From: Bacteroidales bacterium | Lineage (GTDB): Bacteria > Bacteroidota > Bacteroidia > Bacteroidales > WCHB1-69 | Assembly: GCA_017438945.1 (NCBI GenBank) | Contig: JAFRUI010000012.1 | Coordinates: forward strand, 1 to 63,966 | Direction: 5' to 3' | Length of the DNA: 63,966 nt | Position numbers and translations under genes: made by a program | The notes under the pieces: model-generated | The model's input: only the letters and a program-made list of their open reading frames with translations | Told to the model about the DNA's origin: nothing | Database searches by the model: none | In this document: positions 31,320 through 40,930 of the stretch, one piece after another | Layout of the letters: each line of letters opens with the position of its first letter | Position numbering within the stretch: the stretch's first letter is position 1

Positions 31320-34300
31320 TCACTCCTCGTTCTCCTTAAAATTCTCCACCTGCTCCATCACTTCCCTAAATACCTCAGGGGTATATTGAGGCGGGTAACC
31401 GTTCTTTACAAGGCAAATCTTGATGTCCTGCTTCAATTGGTCTCGAACACGCTGATTGTTGATCCAGTCGGCAAATGAGGATTTGGCATCAATGATTTCC
31501 TTAATCTTACTAGCAAGATTTTTACATTTGTCGTTCACCACGATGCCGTCAACGGTTTTGTCCTCACCATATTCGAAGTTGTTCTTATCGCGAAGGTGGA
31601 TAAGAATGTCGTAGAAAGCCTTTTCCTCAAAAGTGAGTCCCAGTTTTCTGAAACTCTCTCGGTCCGCTTGCATCTCTTTAAGGATGTCAAGAGCCTGTTC
31701 CGTCGCTGTTTTGATGATGCTTTCTGCCGTTTCTTCTTGCGTGGCACCAGCCTCCTGCTCTGAAAGGAATTTCCTTCTTTCGTGGTATTGCGTGATGGTG
31801 GCCTCAAGCAACTCTTGAAATTTCTTGGAAGCGAGCTGGTTGGTCTTGCTGTATTCCGTAATTTGCTTGCGCAACAACTTCACGAGCATCTCCAACTTTG
31901 ACGCAGGCATCTTGATGTCAGCAAGCCTTTCGGTAAACTCAGGCCCGAAGATGTCCATCTCGTCGCCTTCTTCAAGGATGCTCTCCACCTTGTTGTATTT
32001 CAGGGCCTCCTCCACCATCTTGGCCACTCGGCGGTTCATGGTGTCGGTATCGGGCGCATCGGTGCCGCTCATTTTGTAAATCATGCCGGCGATGGCCATG
32101 AAGCATTGCGCCAACGCTTCTTCCTCTTCACCCAATTCGCCTGAAGGTTGACAGAGGTCGTAAGCCTTGCGCATTCGCTTCACCTCTTGCAGGAAGTAGG
32201 TCTTGAAGCTGACCTTCTTGGTCTTTTTCCCGTCTTTGCTCACCGAGTTCAGAATCTCGGTGGAAGCAAACACATACTCTGCCGCCTTGGCCAAAAGCGT
32301 GTAGCGTGTGGCCGGGTCGGTGTCGGGATTCAAGAACGGCGTCAGGTCGTAATCCTTGAACATAGTCTTAAGGATTTCCAAATGTTCGCGGAATATAAGC
32401 GTGGCCTGCTCGATGTCATCTGGCGAGGGTGCTAGCGAACCGCCACCACTTCCATTGCCTCCACCGCCGTATATCTTCATGGCCTCCATCATATAGTCGC
32501 GGATGCCGATATAATCGACAATCAGGCCGAACTCCTTGCCCGGATATTTGCGGTTCACGCGGCTGATGGTCTGGATGAGCGAATGTTTCTGCAAAGGTTT
32601 GTCGTTGTACATGTAGGTAAGGCAATCCACATCGAAGCCAGTGATCCACATGTCCACCACGATGACGATGCGGAAATTGGAATGTTCCTGCTTGAAAGCG
32701 GCGTCCAACTCATCACTACGCTGGTCGTTCTTTACGCCACCAAGATAGTTGTACATCTCCGCTGGGTCGTTGCTGCCCACGCTGGCCACCATGGCGATGG
32801 TCGGCATCTCTTTCAGTTCCTTCAATTCTTCGGGCGAAACGGCAACGCCTTCGGGTGTCTTTCTCTCCTCAAACCATTCGGAATAATGCTCCTTGAACTT
32901 CATCAATAAATCGTAGGCAATCCTTCGGTTGGCACAGACTATCATGGCCTTCTGCACACGGTCGGGGTCGTTGGCTACTGCTGAAACATAATGGTCATGG
33001 ATGTCCACCGCCAGTTTGTCAAGTCGGTCTGGCTCGCCCAGCAACACTTCCAGCGAGCTCATCGCTTTCTTGCTCTTGGCAATGTCCTCTTGCGTTGAGC
33101 CTTCTTCGGCACATTTCGAATAGTATGCCTCAATGTCTTTCACCCTTTCTTGATTCAGCAGCACTTTGGCAATGCGCGGGTGATACTTGATGGGGACGGT
33201 GATGCCGTCAGCAACGGCCTGGTCCATCGTGTAGCGGTCAATCTCGTCGCCGAAGGTTTGGTAGGTTTCGGCAATGGGCGTGCCAGTAAAGCCCACGAAG
33301 GTGGCGTTGGGCAAGGCCTCGCGAAGCACCTTGGCGTAGGGCTTCGACACCATCGCTTTCATGTTTTCGTCGGCATCCTCGCTGAACTGGATGCGGCGCG
33401 AGCCTTCAATCTGTGTCCTGTGGGCCTCATCGCTGAAGCAGATAATGTTGGAACGGTCGTTGATGAGTCCTACAGGGTCGTCCTTGCGGTCGCAGAATTT
33501 CTGAATCGTGCAAATGTAAAATCCTCCACTTTGGCGAGACTTCAACTCTTCACGGAGTTTCTTACGGGTCGGCACAATCATCACCTCTCCCAATCCCAGA
33601 AATTCCGTGCTCTTGGTGAACAACTTGGCTCCTTGTTTTTGCAGGTCTTCGCGGTCAACAATCATCAGAATAGTAGGTGAACCAATCTCGGCAGTACAGC
33701 GCATCGAGAGCTGGCGCGCCAGGAATGCCATCGTATAGGTCTTTCCGCATCCAGTGGCTCCGAAGTAGGTGCCGCCTTTGCCGCTCTTGTTTTTGACCGA
33801 CTTGATAACGCTCTCACGCAGCAATCGCGTGGCGAAGAACTGCGGATAGCGGCACACAATCTCCTTCTCGTCGCGGTCGAAGTTCTTGTCTTGGAAATAG
33901 ACGTAATCCCTGAAGATTTCAAGGAAACGCTTAGGGCGATACACGCCCTTTACCATAGTCTGCAACTCATCGAACGGCATGGTCGAGACCTTGTCGCCGT
34001 CCTCCACGCGACGCCAAGCATAGAAATGCTCGTAAGGTGCGCGAACGGTTCCCAAACGGGTCTTCACGCCATCGCTGATACAGGCCAACGGGCAATAATG
34101 AAGCAAGTGTGGAATATCTCTCCAATAACGAATGTTGATTTGCTCCCAAGCATCATAAACCGTGGCATTGGCATCGGCTGGGTTCTTCAGCTCGATGATG
34201 CAGACGGGCATACCGTTTACATAAAGCAACACATCAGGGCGGCGGTTTTTCAGCGCACCGTTGTTGATATAATCCACCGTAAACTGGTTGACCACGCGGA

Positions 34301-34682
34301 AGATATTGTTGTTTGGCTTATCGGGGTCGTCAACCTTGGTAAAGTCAATGAGTGATATCATTCGTGGCTCACCTTTTTGGGTGACATACTGAAGGCCATC
34401 CACCATCCAGCCGTACACCTTGTGGAGCGTGGCAAAGTCGGAGTCTGCACCCACCAGGCGCACTTTGTTGGCAATCTGGCGAATGTCATCATCTTCCAAG
34501 TCGGGATTGGTCTTCTCAAGATATTGGATAAGGTCATCCACATAGAGGACTTCTTTCCGGCTCGCCCTTGGGATATTGTCGCCATAGAGGTACTGCCACT
34601 CTTCCTGCTCGAGGAACGAGATTAGGGCATCCTCATAGTCGCTTTCCACAAAGTGACCATTGATATTCTTCAACTTTGCCAT
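31320..34682 (-). CDS. hsdR: Type I restriction endonuclease subunit R
   Basis: 1120 residues. The N-terminal nuclease domain shows the PD-(D/E)XK residues in RRPDVLLYVNGMPVCIIELKN (Asp 150, Glu 164, Lys 166). The translocase has Walker A GATGCGKT at 308-315 and the DEAH box in FSDEAH at 418-421, followed by helicase motifs (FVGFTGTPI, VDMWITGFDVD, QTISRVNR). It would cut DNA after ATP-driven translocation with HsdM and HsdS. It is co-directional with hsdM and hsdS, with an unrecognised gene between. It appears intact. Confidence 0.96.
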   Translation of the reverse strand: MAKLKNINGHFVESDYEDALISFLEQEEWQYLYGDNIPRASRKEVLYVDDLIQYLEKTNPDLEDDDIRQIANKVRLVGADSDFATLHKVYGWMVDGLQYVTQKGEPRMISLIDFTKVDDPDKPNNNIFRVVNQFTVDYINNGALKNRRPDVLLYVNGMPVCIIELKNPADANATVYDAWEQINIRYWRDIPHLLHYCPLACISDGVKTRLGTVRAPYEHFYAWRRVEDGDKVSTMPFDELQTMVKGVYRPKRFLEIFRDYVYFQDKNFDRDEKEIVCRYPQFFATRLLRESVIKSVKNKSGKGGTYFGATGCGKTYTMAFLARQLSMRCTAEIGSPTILMIVDREDLQKQGAKLFTKSTEFLGLGEVMIVPTRKKLREELKSRQSGGFYICTIQKFCDRKDDPVGLINDRSNIICFSDEAHRTQIEGSRRIQFSEDADENMKAMVSKPYAKVLREALPNATFVGFTGTPIAETYQTFGDEIDRYTMDQAVADGITVPIKYHPRIAKVLLNQERVKDIEAYYSKCAEEGSTQEDIAKSKKAMSSLEVLLGEPDRLDKLAVDIHDHYVSAVANDPDRVQKAMIVCANRRIAYDLLMKFKEHYSEWFEERKTPEGVAVSPEELKELKEMPTIAMVASVGSNDPAEMYNYLGGVKNDQRSDELDAAFKQEHSNFRIVIVVDMWITGFDVDCLTYMYNDKPLQKHSLIQTISRVNRKYPGKEFGLIVDYIGIRDYMMEAMKIYGGGGNGSGGGSLAPSPDDIEQATLIFREHLEILKTMFKDYDLTPFLNPDTDPATRYTLLAKAAEYVFASTEILNSVSKDGKKTKKVSFKTYFLQEVKRMRKAYDLCQPSGELGEEEEALAQCFMAIAGMIYKMSGTDAPDTDTMNRRVAKMVEEALKYNKVESILEEGDEMDIFGPEFTERLADIKMPASKLEMLVKLLRKQITEYSKTNQLASKKFQELLEATITQYHERRKFLSEQEAGATQEETAESIIKTATEQALDILKEMQADRESFRKLGLTFEEKAFYDILIHLRDKNNFEYGEDKTVDGIVVNDKCKNLASKIKEIIDAKSSFADWINNQRVRDQLKQDIKICLVKNGYPPQYTPEVFREVMEQVENFKENEE

Positions 34683-34717
34683 ACTTGCATTCAGCTATTT
34701 ATTTCATTATTGTACAG

Positions 34718-35596
34718 TTATTCTCTTTCTCTACGTACAATATCATTATCATCATTTAATTGCCCTTCTATATATATAATAGAGAGGCCTTCTTCACCAT
34801 CGAATGGAATGTCATTATTATTTTGAATAAAGCATTTCAATAAATCACCTTGGTATCTATTAACATTATCATATCCTGCTTTTCTTCTTTTAAAAACAGA
34901 ATTTGCAGAAATACTAATTAAGTCCCAAATCATCTGAGACCAATCATCAATTCTACCTCTTTTCTTTTCAACGAATGGTTTTCCGGTATGGAACTCAACG
35001 AAATCGACAAGACAACAAGCAAAACACCTTGAAGCTTGAATAATTTGAGAAGAAGGTGCCGTATAAAACTTTACATAATTTGGCAGATTATTTTCTTCAA
35101 TAAGTAAATATTGTGCACCAGGAGTACATGTTTTTGGATTAACACTTCTTTGTTGGCCATTTAACATTCCAGCTCTCTGATATTTAAACATTGGCCATTT
35201 AGTATATAATGTAAGTTGATGATCATTTGCGGGTATAGAAGTCATACCCCAAGGATCGTTGTTCTTTTTTGCCTGCATCAATAATGCATTAAACATAACC
35301 TCGTTATTTTTGATTTGTTTATACACAATTAACAAATCTCCAATTTCAGGGGATTTTAGTTTGTTATATGGAGCTTTAATGAATTTTGCCAAAGGCTTTT
35401 GGTGTATAAAGCAACCGCCGACTTGGAAATTCATGCCTTTTATTCTTTTATTTAGTATTCCTGGTAAAGACTTCACAAAACCAGTTGTCAAAGCTGCAAT
35501 ATAATCCGGTTCTTGATGTTGAGTTAAGTTTTTTATTGCATCTAGTATGGAATTCTCTATTTCATGTGCAAGTATATGTTTTTCTCTAATATCCAT
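34718..35596 (-). CDS. Unrecognised protein inside the type I restriction operon, possible PD-(D/E)XK fold
   Basis: 292 residues from the ATG at 35596; the longer frame to 35704 overlaps hsdS and is not used. It is cytoplasmic with no signal or membrane segment. Residues 84-110 (EIGDLLIVYK...FNALLMQAKK) place Glu 84, Asp 87, Gln 108 and Lys 110 in the spacing of a PD-(D/E)XK core with Q in place of E/D. Later blocks QLTLYTKWPMFKY and the paired cysteines in RCFACCLVDFVEFH look conserved. It lies 14 bp after hsdS and 35 bp before hsdR, so it is surely co-transcribed. Role unknown: perhaps an extra nuclease or a regulator of the restriction complex. Confidence 0.6.
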   Translation of the reverse strand: MDIREKHILAHEIENSILDAIKNLTQHQEPDYIAALTTGFVKSLPGILNKRIKGMNFQVGGCFIHQKPLAKFIKAPYNKLKSPEIGDLLIVYKQIKNNEVMFNALLMQAKKNNDPWGMTSIPANDHQLTLYTKWPMFKYQRAGMLNGQQRSVNPKTCTPGAQYLLIEENNLPNYVKFYTAPSSQIIQASRCFACCLVDFVEFHTGKPFVEKKRGRIDDWSQMIWDLISISANSVFKRRKAGYDNVNRYQGDLLKCFIQNNNDIPFDGEEGLSIIYIEGQLNDDNDIVRRERE

Positions 35597-35610
35597 AATT
35601 CTTTTCTTTT

Positions 35611-36753
35611 TTATTCTGTTAAACTTCCTCTTATCAACACAGGGCATATATTCTTTAGCTGTTCTTTGAGTGCCTCTGCTATGCGTTGGCGCTCGATATA
35701 ACACTTATGGATATTGACAATCTCACGTTGAACAGAGATGTCTGGGATTGGAATAGCCACATCGTTCATATCATCCATCGTAAACACCTCTCTTGCACTT
35801 CCCCATGAATTGAAACGTGCATAACGGTCAAATTCAGGACGGTTGAAGTACATGAAAAGGTATTCAGGCATAAGTTTGTTTTCGTCTTTACACTTGAATG
35901 TTGTATAGATAGAGGAAATCAACAACGGCTTCTCTTCAGTATTCAACGCAAGTGCCATTTTATCGCCTCTTCTTGAAGTATCTGGAACATAAACAAAGAC
36001 ATTCTTTCGCACGACCTTGTATGAATCCAAACTGACACCATTCATGTCCGCTTTGGTATCAATGAATTTTTTCTCAGTAGATATTCCAACGAGATTATCC
36101 AAACCGTATATGTTATCAGAATTTCTTTCATCGCATTGCTCGATAAACTCTCCAATTCTCAACTTTTCACTTTCAACTTTCAACTTATCCAAGTACCCAT
36201 CGCAAACCAGTTTCAGCTCCTCCACCTTGCTTTGATAGGCAGCGAGGTTCTTTTGAAGTGCCAAATAAACATCAACATATTTGCGCTGCTGCTTGATGGA
36301 AGGGAGAGTGATGTCAAAATCAATAAATCTTTCCCAATCCAAGTTTGAGCGAATGCTGCCATCGCTACAAAAAGCACCGAAACGGTCTTTTTCTTTCGAC
36401 AAAAAGAGCATAAAGAAATATTCTGGAATAACAAGGTCTTCTCGAGAGATCTCAAAAGTAGTGTAAGCAGGCGAAACGATAATAGGTTCTTCGCCATTAT
36501 ACATACTTATACGGATACACTCATCACGACCTGTTTGCATACCACTGAATACAAACCGTTTGTTACGAACCACCTTGTACTTTGATTCGTCCAAACCTTC
36601 GGTATTTGCAACGGTGGGCATAAACTCTTTATTGATATTCAAACCATAAAAGTCTGTAAAGCCAAAAGAGTTTCGTTCATCGCAAACTGAAATTAGTTCT
36701 CCGAGTTTATACTTAGTCGATCCCATAGCCAATACCTTTAAAAGCCTCTTCAA
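35611..36753 (-). CDS. hsdS: Type I restriction-modification specificity subunit S
   Basis: 380 residues with two homologous halves. Each starts with a target recognition domain of the same layout (KLGELISVCDERNS... and RIGEFIEQCDERNS..., both with Y-K-V-V-R-x-x-x-F-V), followed by the conserved coiled-coil spacer (KQQRKYVDVYLALQKNLAAYQSKVEELK; VQREIVNIHKCYIERQRIAEALKEQL). The two domains would recognise the two parts of a split DNA site. The start overlaps hsdM by 41 bp, or by 14 bp if the ATG at 36726 is used. Confidence 0.94.
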   Translation of the reverse strand: MKRLLKVLAMGSTKYKLGELISVCDERNSFGFTDFYGLNINKEFMPTVANTEGLDESKYKVVRNKRFVFSGMQTGRDECIRISMYNGEEPIIVSPAYTTFEISREDLVIPEYFFMLFLSKEKDRFGAFCSDGSIRSNLDWERFIDFDITLPSIKQQRKYVDVYLALQKNLAAYQSKVEELKLVCDGYLDKLKVESEKLRIGEFIEQCDERNSDNIYGLDNLVGISTEKKFIDTKADMNGVSLDSYKVVRKNVFVYVPDTSRRGDKMALALNTEEKPLLISSIYTTFKCKDENKLMPEYLFMYFNRPEFDRYARFNSWGSAREVFTMDDMNDVAIPIPDISVQREIVNIHKCYIERQRIAEALKEQLKNICPVLIRGSLTE

Positions 36754-38317
36754 GCATACGTTGTGATTCCTTTTCGCGCTGCATCAATTCACGCATTTCC
36801 TGTTGGATGCGGGCCATCTCCTTGGGATAGTCAATCTCCAAATCGTGGTCGATAAACTCAATGTATTTGCTGGGCACCAGCGTCCAATTGTTCTGCTCAA
36901 TCTCTTCCACGCCCACGCTGCGGTATAGTTCCGGCTCGGCAAAGTCTTTTCCGTTGGTGCCAACGGTCTGCCATTCGTGGTAAATTTCGGCTACCCGTTG
37001 AATCTGTTCCGTAATCAGCTGCACTTTCTTCTTCTGTTCGCCCTTTACGGGGTTTTCCGTCCAACGGCGCAAGTCCATGAAGAGTATCTGGTGCTCACGG
37101 TTGCGAAGCTCGCGCCCATGATACTTGCCACCCTTCTTGTTTTGGTTCAGAATCCAGAAAGTGACACTGATGTCGGTCGTAATAAACAGCTCTCTGGGAA
37201 GGATGATAATGGCTTCCACCTTGTCGTTCTGTATCAGTTTCTTGCGGATTTCAAGGGCATCGGTATCTCCCAAGGCGCCATTGGCCAACAGAAATCCCGC
37301 TACGCCTGACAGTGGTTTCAAGTGCGAAAGCATATGCAGAATCCACGCATAGTTGGCGTTGCTCTCGGGTGGCTGGCCGTAGTCAGTCCATCGCGCATCG
37401 TTTTTTAGGCTGTCGTCCCACCAACCTTTGAGGTTGAATGGCGGATTAGCCATGATATAATCAAAATACAGCCCTTTGTGCAAGTCATTGGTAAACGAAG
37501 AATCGCTTTCGCTGCCTAGGTTGTGGCTGATGCCTCGCAAGGCGAGGTTCATCTTTGCCAGACGATAGGTCGCTGCCTCTTTTTCTTGGCCCCAAACATT
37601 CACACGGCTGATGTCACCTTGTTTTACCCTTACCAGCTCCGTGCTTTGTATAAACATACCCCCCGAGCCGCAACAAGGGTCATAAAGTGTACCATCGAAA
37701 GGTTCTATCACCGTGGCAATCAGTTGCACCACATCGTGCGGCGTATAGAATTCACCTTCCTCCTTGGTGGCGTTCACGGCGAACTCCTTCAAGAAATACT
37801 CGTAAACGCGGCCGATAAGATCTTTTTCCTCGCCGAAGGTCTTATGGTTGATTTTATTGACCTCATCCACAATTTTCTTTATGTCGTTTGCGCCAAGGTT
37901 GCGTTGGGTAAAAGTGCCCTCCACAAAACAGCCTTTCAGTTGCTGGGTAGATGAAGCAATGCTTTTCAAGGCATTATCTAACGCCACATTCAGTTGAGGG
38001 GCTGGTGTATTGATGATGGTTGACCAGCGTGCCTCAGGCATCAGATTAAAAGTGCCATCAGCGAAGGTAGGGTCATCGAAAAAGGCCTTTTGGATTTCCT
38101 CATTGTCAGGGTCCAATCCTTCCTCGATAAGTTTATTGCGTAAGACAACGATTCCGTCCTCGTATTTTTCACCTAAAAAACGAAGAAAAACAAGCGTTAG
38201 CATAATATCTCTCTTCTCGAAAAAAGAGCCTGAGTTCTTTGCGTTTCTCAAAATATCCCTGCACTTGAACAGGATGCTGTCAAGGTTGAGGGTTTCTTCT
38301 TTGTCTTTCTTTGCCAT
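36713..38317 (-). CDS. hsdM: Type I restriction-modification DNA methyltransferase subunit M
   Basis: 534 residues. The N-terminal helical domain is followed by an adenine N6-methyltransferase core: S-adenosylmethionine motif DPCCGSGG at 213-220 and catalytic NPPF at 291-294. It methylates adenine in the sites chosen by HsdS and protects host DNA. It begins 3 bp after the stop of the GIY-YIG gene and overlaps hsdS. Complete length for the family. Confidence 0.96.
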   Translation of the reverse strand: MAKKDKEETLNLDSILFKCRDILRNAKNSGSFFEKRDIMLTLVFLRFLGEKYEDGIVVLRNKLIEEGLDPDNEEIQKAFFDDPTFADGTFNLMPEARWSTIINTPAPQLNVALDNALKSIASSTQQLKGCFVEGTFTQRNLGANDIKKIVDEVNKINHKTFGEEKDLIGRVYEYFLKEFAVNATKEEGEFYTPHDVVQLIATVIEPFDGTLYDPCCGSGGMFIQSTELVRVKQGDISRVNVWGQEKEAATYRLAKMNLALRGISHNLGSESDSSFTNDLHKGLYFDYIMANPPFNLKGWWDDSLKNDARWTDYGQPPESNANYAWILHMLSHLKPLSGVAGFLLANGALGDTDALEIRKKLIQNDKVEAIIILPRELFITTDISVTFWILNQNKKGGKYHGRELRNREHQILFMDLRRWTENPVKGEQKKKVQLITEQIQRVAEIYHEWQTVGTNGKDFAEPELYRSVGVEEIEQNNWTLVPSKYIEFIDHDLEIDYPKEMARIQQEMRELMQREKESQRMLEEAFKGIGYGID

Positions 38318-38320
38318 AAA

Positions 38321-39154
38321 TCATTGTATATCTTTTTTCCCACCCAAATTTTTCATTATCCCTTTGATAGTAACGCTTTTATCGTAAAGCCACCGTACTG
38401 CATCCGACCATTGAGTCTTGTCATCTATATCAAAGGGTCTGCAAATCAAGAATCTACTCGCTTTAGAAGCCTCTTTCCATTTTATTTTGTCTCCAATAGC
38501 CTGCTCTAATTCTTCTGTATGATTCCGCAAATGATAGTAAAGTTCTTTATTGTCTGAAATGTAAAGGCCAGCTGTTAATTCATGCTTTTGACGACTTGCG
38601 GTTAAGCAGATATGATATTCTGAAGAACCGATACTCAAATCATACCAATGCTGTGGATACGCTTTCCTGACAGAAAACTCTTTGAAAAAAGTTTCATGGT
38701 TAACGGCTTGAGTGTTAAATTCCTCCCAAAATCTAAGTTGAATTTCAGAAGTGTCAGAAAAGGCACTCTTAATTGTCTTGTCAATGATATCAGTCTCGGG
38801 ATTGATAGGTAGGTTGTTCTCATACTCAATAATTTCAGCATCATCAACAGCCATCGCTATATCCCTGAAAATGTCAAGCGCCACCTGTGGATCAACATTG
38901 AAAAACTCCCTGTTCTGGCGTATGCGCAAGTCGGTGAGGCGGTCTATCGTCTTGTGAACCAACTTCTCCACCTCATTGTATTTGGTGGTTCTCATCGTAG
39001 CAAAAATCTCAAATGGCAGAGGAACAGCCGTGTTGTCCAATTCTTTTGAACGGACATCCACGGGACGGGAACTCTTCCCAATCTTCACCCAATCCTCCTT
39101 AAAACTGGGATTCGTCAGGATATAGACATACCCTTCTTGCGGGTCTTTGGTCAT
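38321..39154 (-). CDS. GIY-YIG (T5orf172-type) plus DUF4268 protein, first gene of the restriction operon
   Basis: 277 residues. Residues 8-30 (GYVYILTNPSFKEDWVKIGKSS) form a T5orf172-type GIY-YIG motif, with a further YNEVEKLVHKTIDRL helix as in that family. Residues about 140-275 (FWEEFN..., SIGSSEYHICLTAS..., KASRFLICRPFDIDD) match DUF4268, often found in restriction-associated proteins. It ends 3 bp before hsdM and has its own TATTTTTG promoter box just upstream, so it is probably the first gene of the operon. Possibly an accessory nuclease or sensor of modification; not a standard Hsd component. Confidence 0.8.
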   Translation of the reverse strand: MTKDPQEGYVYILTNPSFKEDWVKIGKSSRPVDVRSKELDNTAVPLPFEIFATMRTTKYNEVEKLVHKTIDRLTDLRIRQNREFFNVDPQVALDIFRDIAMAVDDAEIIEYENNLPINPETDIIDKTIKSAFSDTSEIQLRFWEEFNTQAVNHETFFKEFSVRKAYPQHWYDLSIGSSEYHICLTASRQKHELTAGLYISDNKELYYHLRNHTEELEQAIGDKIKWKEASKASRFLICRPFDIDDKTQWSDAVRWLYDKSVTIKGIMKNLGGKKDIQ

Positions 39155-39181
39155 ACAAATGATTTTCTACAATTACAGCCG

Positions 39182-39189
39182 CAAAAATA
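39182..39189 (-). promoter_or_regulatory. -7 box of the restriction operon
   Basis: TATTTTTG on the minus strand, 27 bp before the ATG at 39154. A TTTG -33 candidate (minus strand, 39213-39216) lies 23 bp further up. Confidence 0.6.
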
Positions 39190-39316
39190 GCATTTTCCCG
39201 CACATAATGTGCCAAATTACGAATGTTTTTGCAATGCCCGCAAAACCAATGTAACAACGACTATTGTGCTAAATCAGACTCTTGAACTTCCATGAACGTG
39301 CTCACCCTTCAGCAAC

Positions 39317-39344
39317 ATTCATAATTCTTAATTCTTAATTCAGA
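39317..39344 (-). repeat. Heptamer array (ATTCTTA) containing the xseA stop
   Basis: The units read ATTCATA, ATTCTTA, ATTCTTA and ATTCAGA. The xseA TGA (39340-39342) lies in the last unit. The same word is used at the imelysin stop, 25 kb away. Confidence 0.85.
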
Positions 39345-40728
39345 ATTCCACCTTCGATCTCACCTCCCCGCAATAAAACCTCGTCACCAAGCTGTCGCCC
39401 TGCGCGAGCTCGGCGGCGTCGGTCACCGCCTTGCCGTCTTTTAACGTGATGCTGTAGCCGCGCTTCAGCACGTTCTCCGGACTGAGCAGCTGCAGCTTCT
39501 CCTCCATGGCCGTGAGGTCGCGGGTCTTGCGCTTCAGCAGGGCATGGCACTCGCGCGGCAGCCGCTCCTCCACGGTCACCAAATGCTGCCTCGACCGCTG
39601 CAACTGCAACTGCGTCTCGTTGCCCGCCTCGCGCATCAACTCTTTCAGCCGGAAATTCTGGCTTGTCATGAACTCTTTGCTCTTGAAAACCAGATTCTTG
39701 TAGGTGTCGGCGAGGTTGCTCCGATGCCAGTCCAGCGCCTTCGGCAACTTGTACTGCAGGGAGGCCTCCACCTTGAGCATCTCCTGACGGCAGTCCGTGA
39801 TCTGCTGCTGCACCCGTTGCACGATGCGACTTACGGCGTCGTCAACCTGCTCGTCGAAGTGGCGGAAGGCGGCTAGCAGCGAGAAGGCCACATCGGTGGG
39901 GGTGATGAAGTGGGCGTGCGCCACCATGTCGGTGACCGTCAGGTTGGTGGAATGCCCGATGCCGGTGAGCACGGGCAACGGGAAGGTGGCCACGCTGCGG
40001 GTCAGTTCGTAGTCGTCGTAGCAGCTCATCCCTACGTCGCCGCCGCCACCGCGCACGATGACCGCCACGTCGAAGTCGTCCTGCCGCATCGCGATCTCCC
40101 CGAGCCGCCCCATGATTCCCGTAATGGCCTTGTCGCCCTGCAAGATGCTGGGAAACAGTTCCGTACGGAAACGGTAACCGTACTCGTTCTGCTGCAGCGT
40201 CTGCATGAAGTCGCTGTAGCCCTTGCTGGTCTCCACGGAGATGACCGCCACGCGCTTCGGCAGCAGCGGCATCGGCAGGTTGCGGTTCCGCTCGAAAAGA
40301 CCCTCCTTCTTGAGACGCGCGATCACCTCCTGACGGTTCTTCACCATCTCCCCGAGGGTGTAGGTGGGCTCGATGTCCTCGATGTGCAACGCCAGCCCGT
40401 GCTTCGGACTGAACTGGATGGTGGCAAGGCACAGGATGCGGATGTTCTCCTTCAACGGCTCGCCGGTGATCTGCTCGAACCGCCGGTTGATGTCCTTGAA
40501 ATTGGCGGACCAGATGACGGCGCGCATCTCGGTCTTGATGGTATTCCCCTCGCGCTCAACAAGTTCCGGATAGCAGTGACCGCTGTAAGGATAGTAGTTC
40601 AGCTTCAGGATTTCCGCCTTGATGTAATAGGGTCGGGTATAGGTGCGCTCGATCATCTTGTGGATGCTCATGGCCACATCCGACAAGGAATAAACGGTAT
40701 GGTTGTTGAAGGTTTCGCGTTCGGACAT
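39340..40728 (-). CDS. xseA: Exodeoxyribonuclease VII large subunit
   Basis: 462 residues. The order is an N-terminal OB-fold single-stranded-DNA-binding domain (about 20-110), the catalytic core with conserved RGGGGDVGMSCYDD (about 230-245) and GIGHSTNLTVTD, then a long coiled-coil C-terminus. With the small subunit XseB it degrades single-stranded DNA. xseB usually follows xseA but is absent here: the next 185 bp hold only repeats and the promoter of the restriction island. The stop lies in an ATTCTTA array. Confidence 0.95.
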   Translation of the reverse strand: MSERETFNNHTVYSLSDVAMSIHKMIERTYTRPYYIKAEILKLNYYPYSGHCYPELVEREGNTIKTEMRAVIWSANFKDINRRFEQITGEPLKENIRILCLATIQFSPKHGLALHIEDIEPTYTLGEMVKNRQEVIARLKKEGLFERNRNLPMPLLPKRVAVISVETSKGYSDFMQTLQQNEYGYRFRTELFPSILQGDKAITGIMGRLGEIAMRQDDFDVAVIVRGGGGDVGMSCYDDYELTRSVATFPLPVLTGIGHSTNLTVTDMVAHAHFITPTDVAFSLLAAFRHFDEQVDDAVSRIVQRVQQQITDCRQEMLKVEASLQYKLPKALDWHRSNLADTYKNLVFKSKEFMTSQNFRLKELMREAGNETQLQLQRSRQHLVTVEERLPRECHALLKRKTRDLTAMEEKLQLLSPENVLKRGYSITLKDGKAVTDAAELAQGDSLVTRFYCGEVRSKVEF

Positions 40729-40739
40729 GCTTTTGTAAT

Positions 40740-40806
40740 GGTTATTGGTTATGGGTTATTGGTTATTGAAGGTTTAATGGTTATGGGTTATTGGTTATTG
40801 GTTATT
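40740..40806 (+). repeat. Heptamer array (GGTTATT/GGTTATG) upstream of xseA
   Basis: Four units (40740-40767), an 11-bp break, then four more (40779-40806), starting 12 bp upstream of the xseA start. The word is the same as upstream of the RND permease. Confidence 0.85.
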
Positions 40807-40809
40807 GAA

Positions 40810-40865
40810 GGTTAAAGGTTAGAAGGTTAAAGGTTAGAAGGTTAGAGGTTAGAAGGTTAGAAGGT
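40810..40865 (+). repeat. Irregular 7/8-bp array (GGTTAGAA, GGTTAAA)
   Basis: About seven units of mixed length directly beside the previous array, completing a spacer between yqgE and xseA made almost only of repeats. Confidence 0.75.
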
Positions 40866-40902
40866 ACGATGTTTAGGACGAAAGTACGGTTTGCCAATTA
40901 TA

Positions 40903-40930
40903 ATTATCAATTATCAATTATCCATTATCA
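40903..40930 (-). repeat. Heptamer array (ATTATCA) containing the yqgE stop
   Basis: The units read ATTATCA, ATTATCA, ATTATCC and ATTATCA; the yqgE TGA (40928-40930) is in the last unit. The same word ends the RND adaptor gene. Confidence 0.88.

Noticed and set aside
35597-35704. Upstream extension of the unknown gene in the restriction operon
   Set aside because: It overlaps the 3' end of hsdS; the ATG at 35596 follows the hsdS stop by 14 bp.
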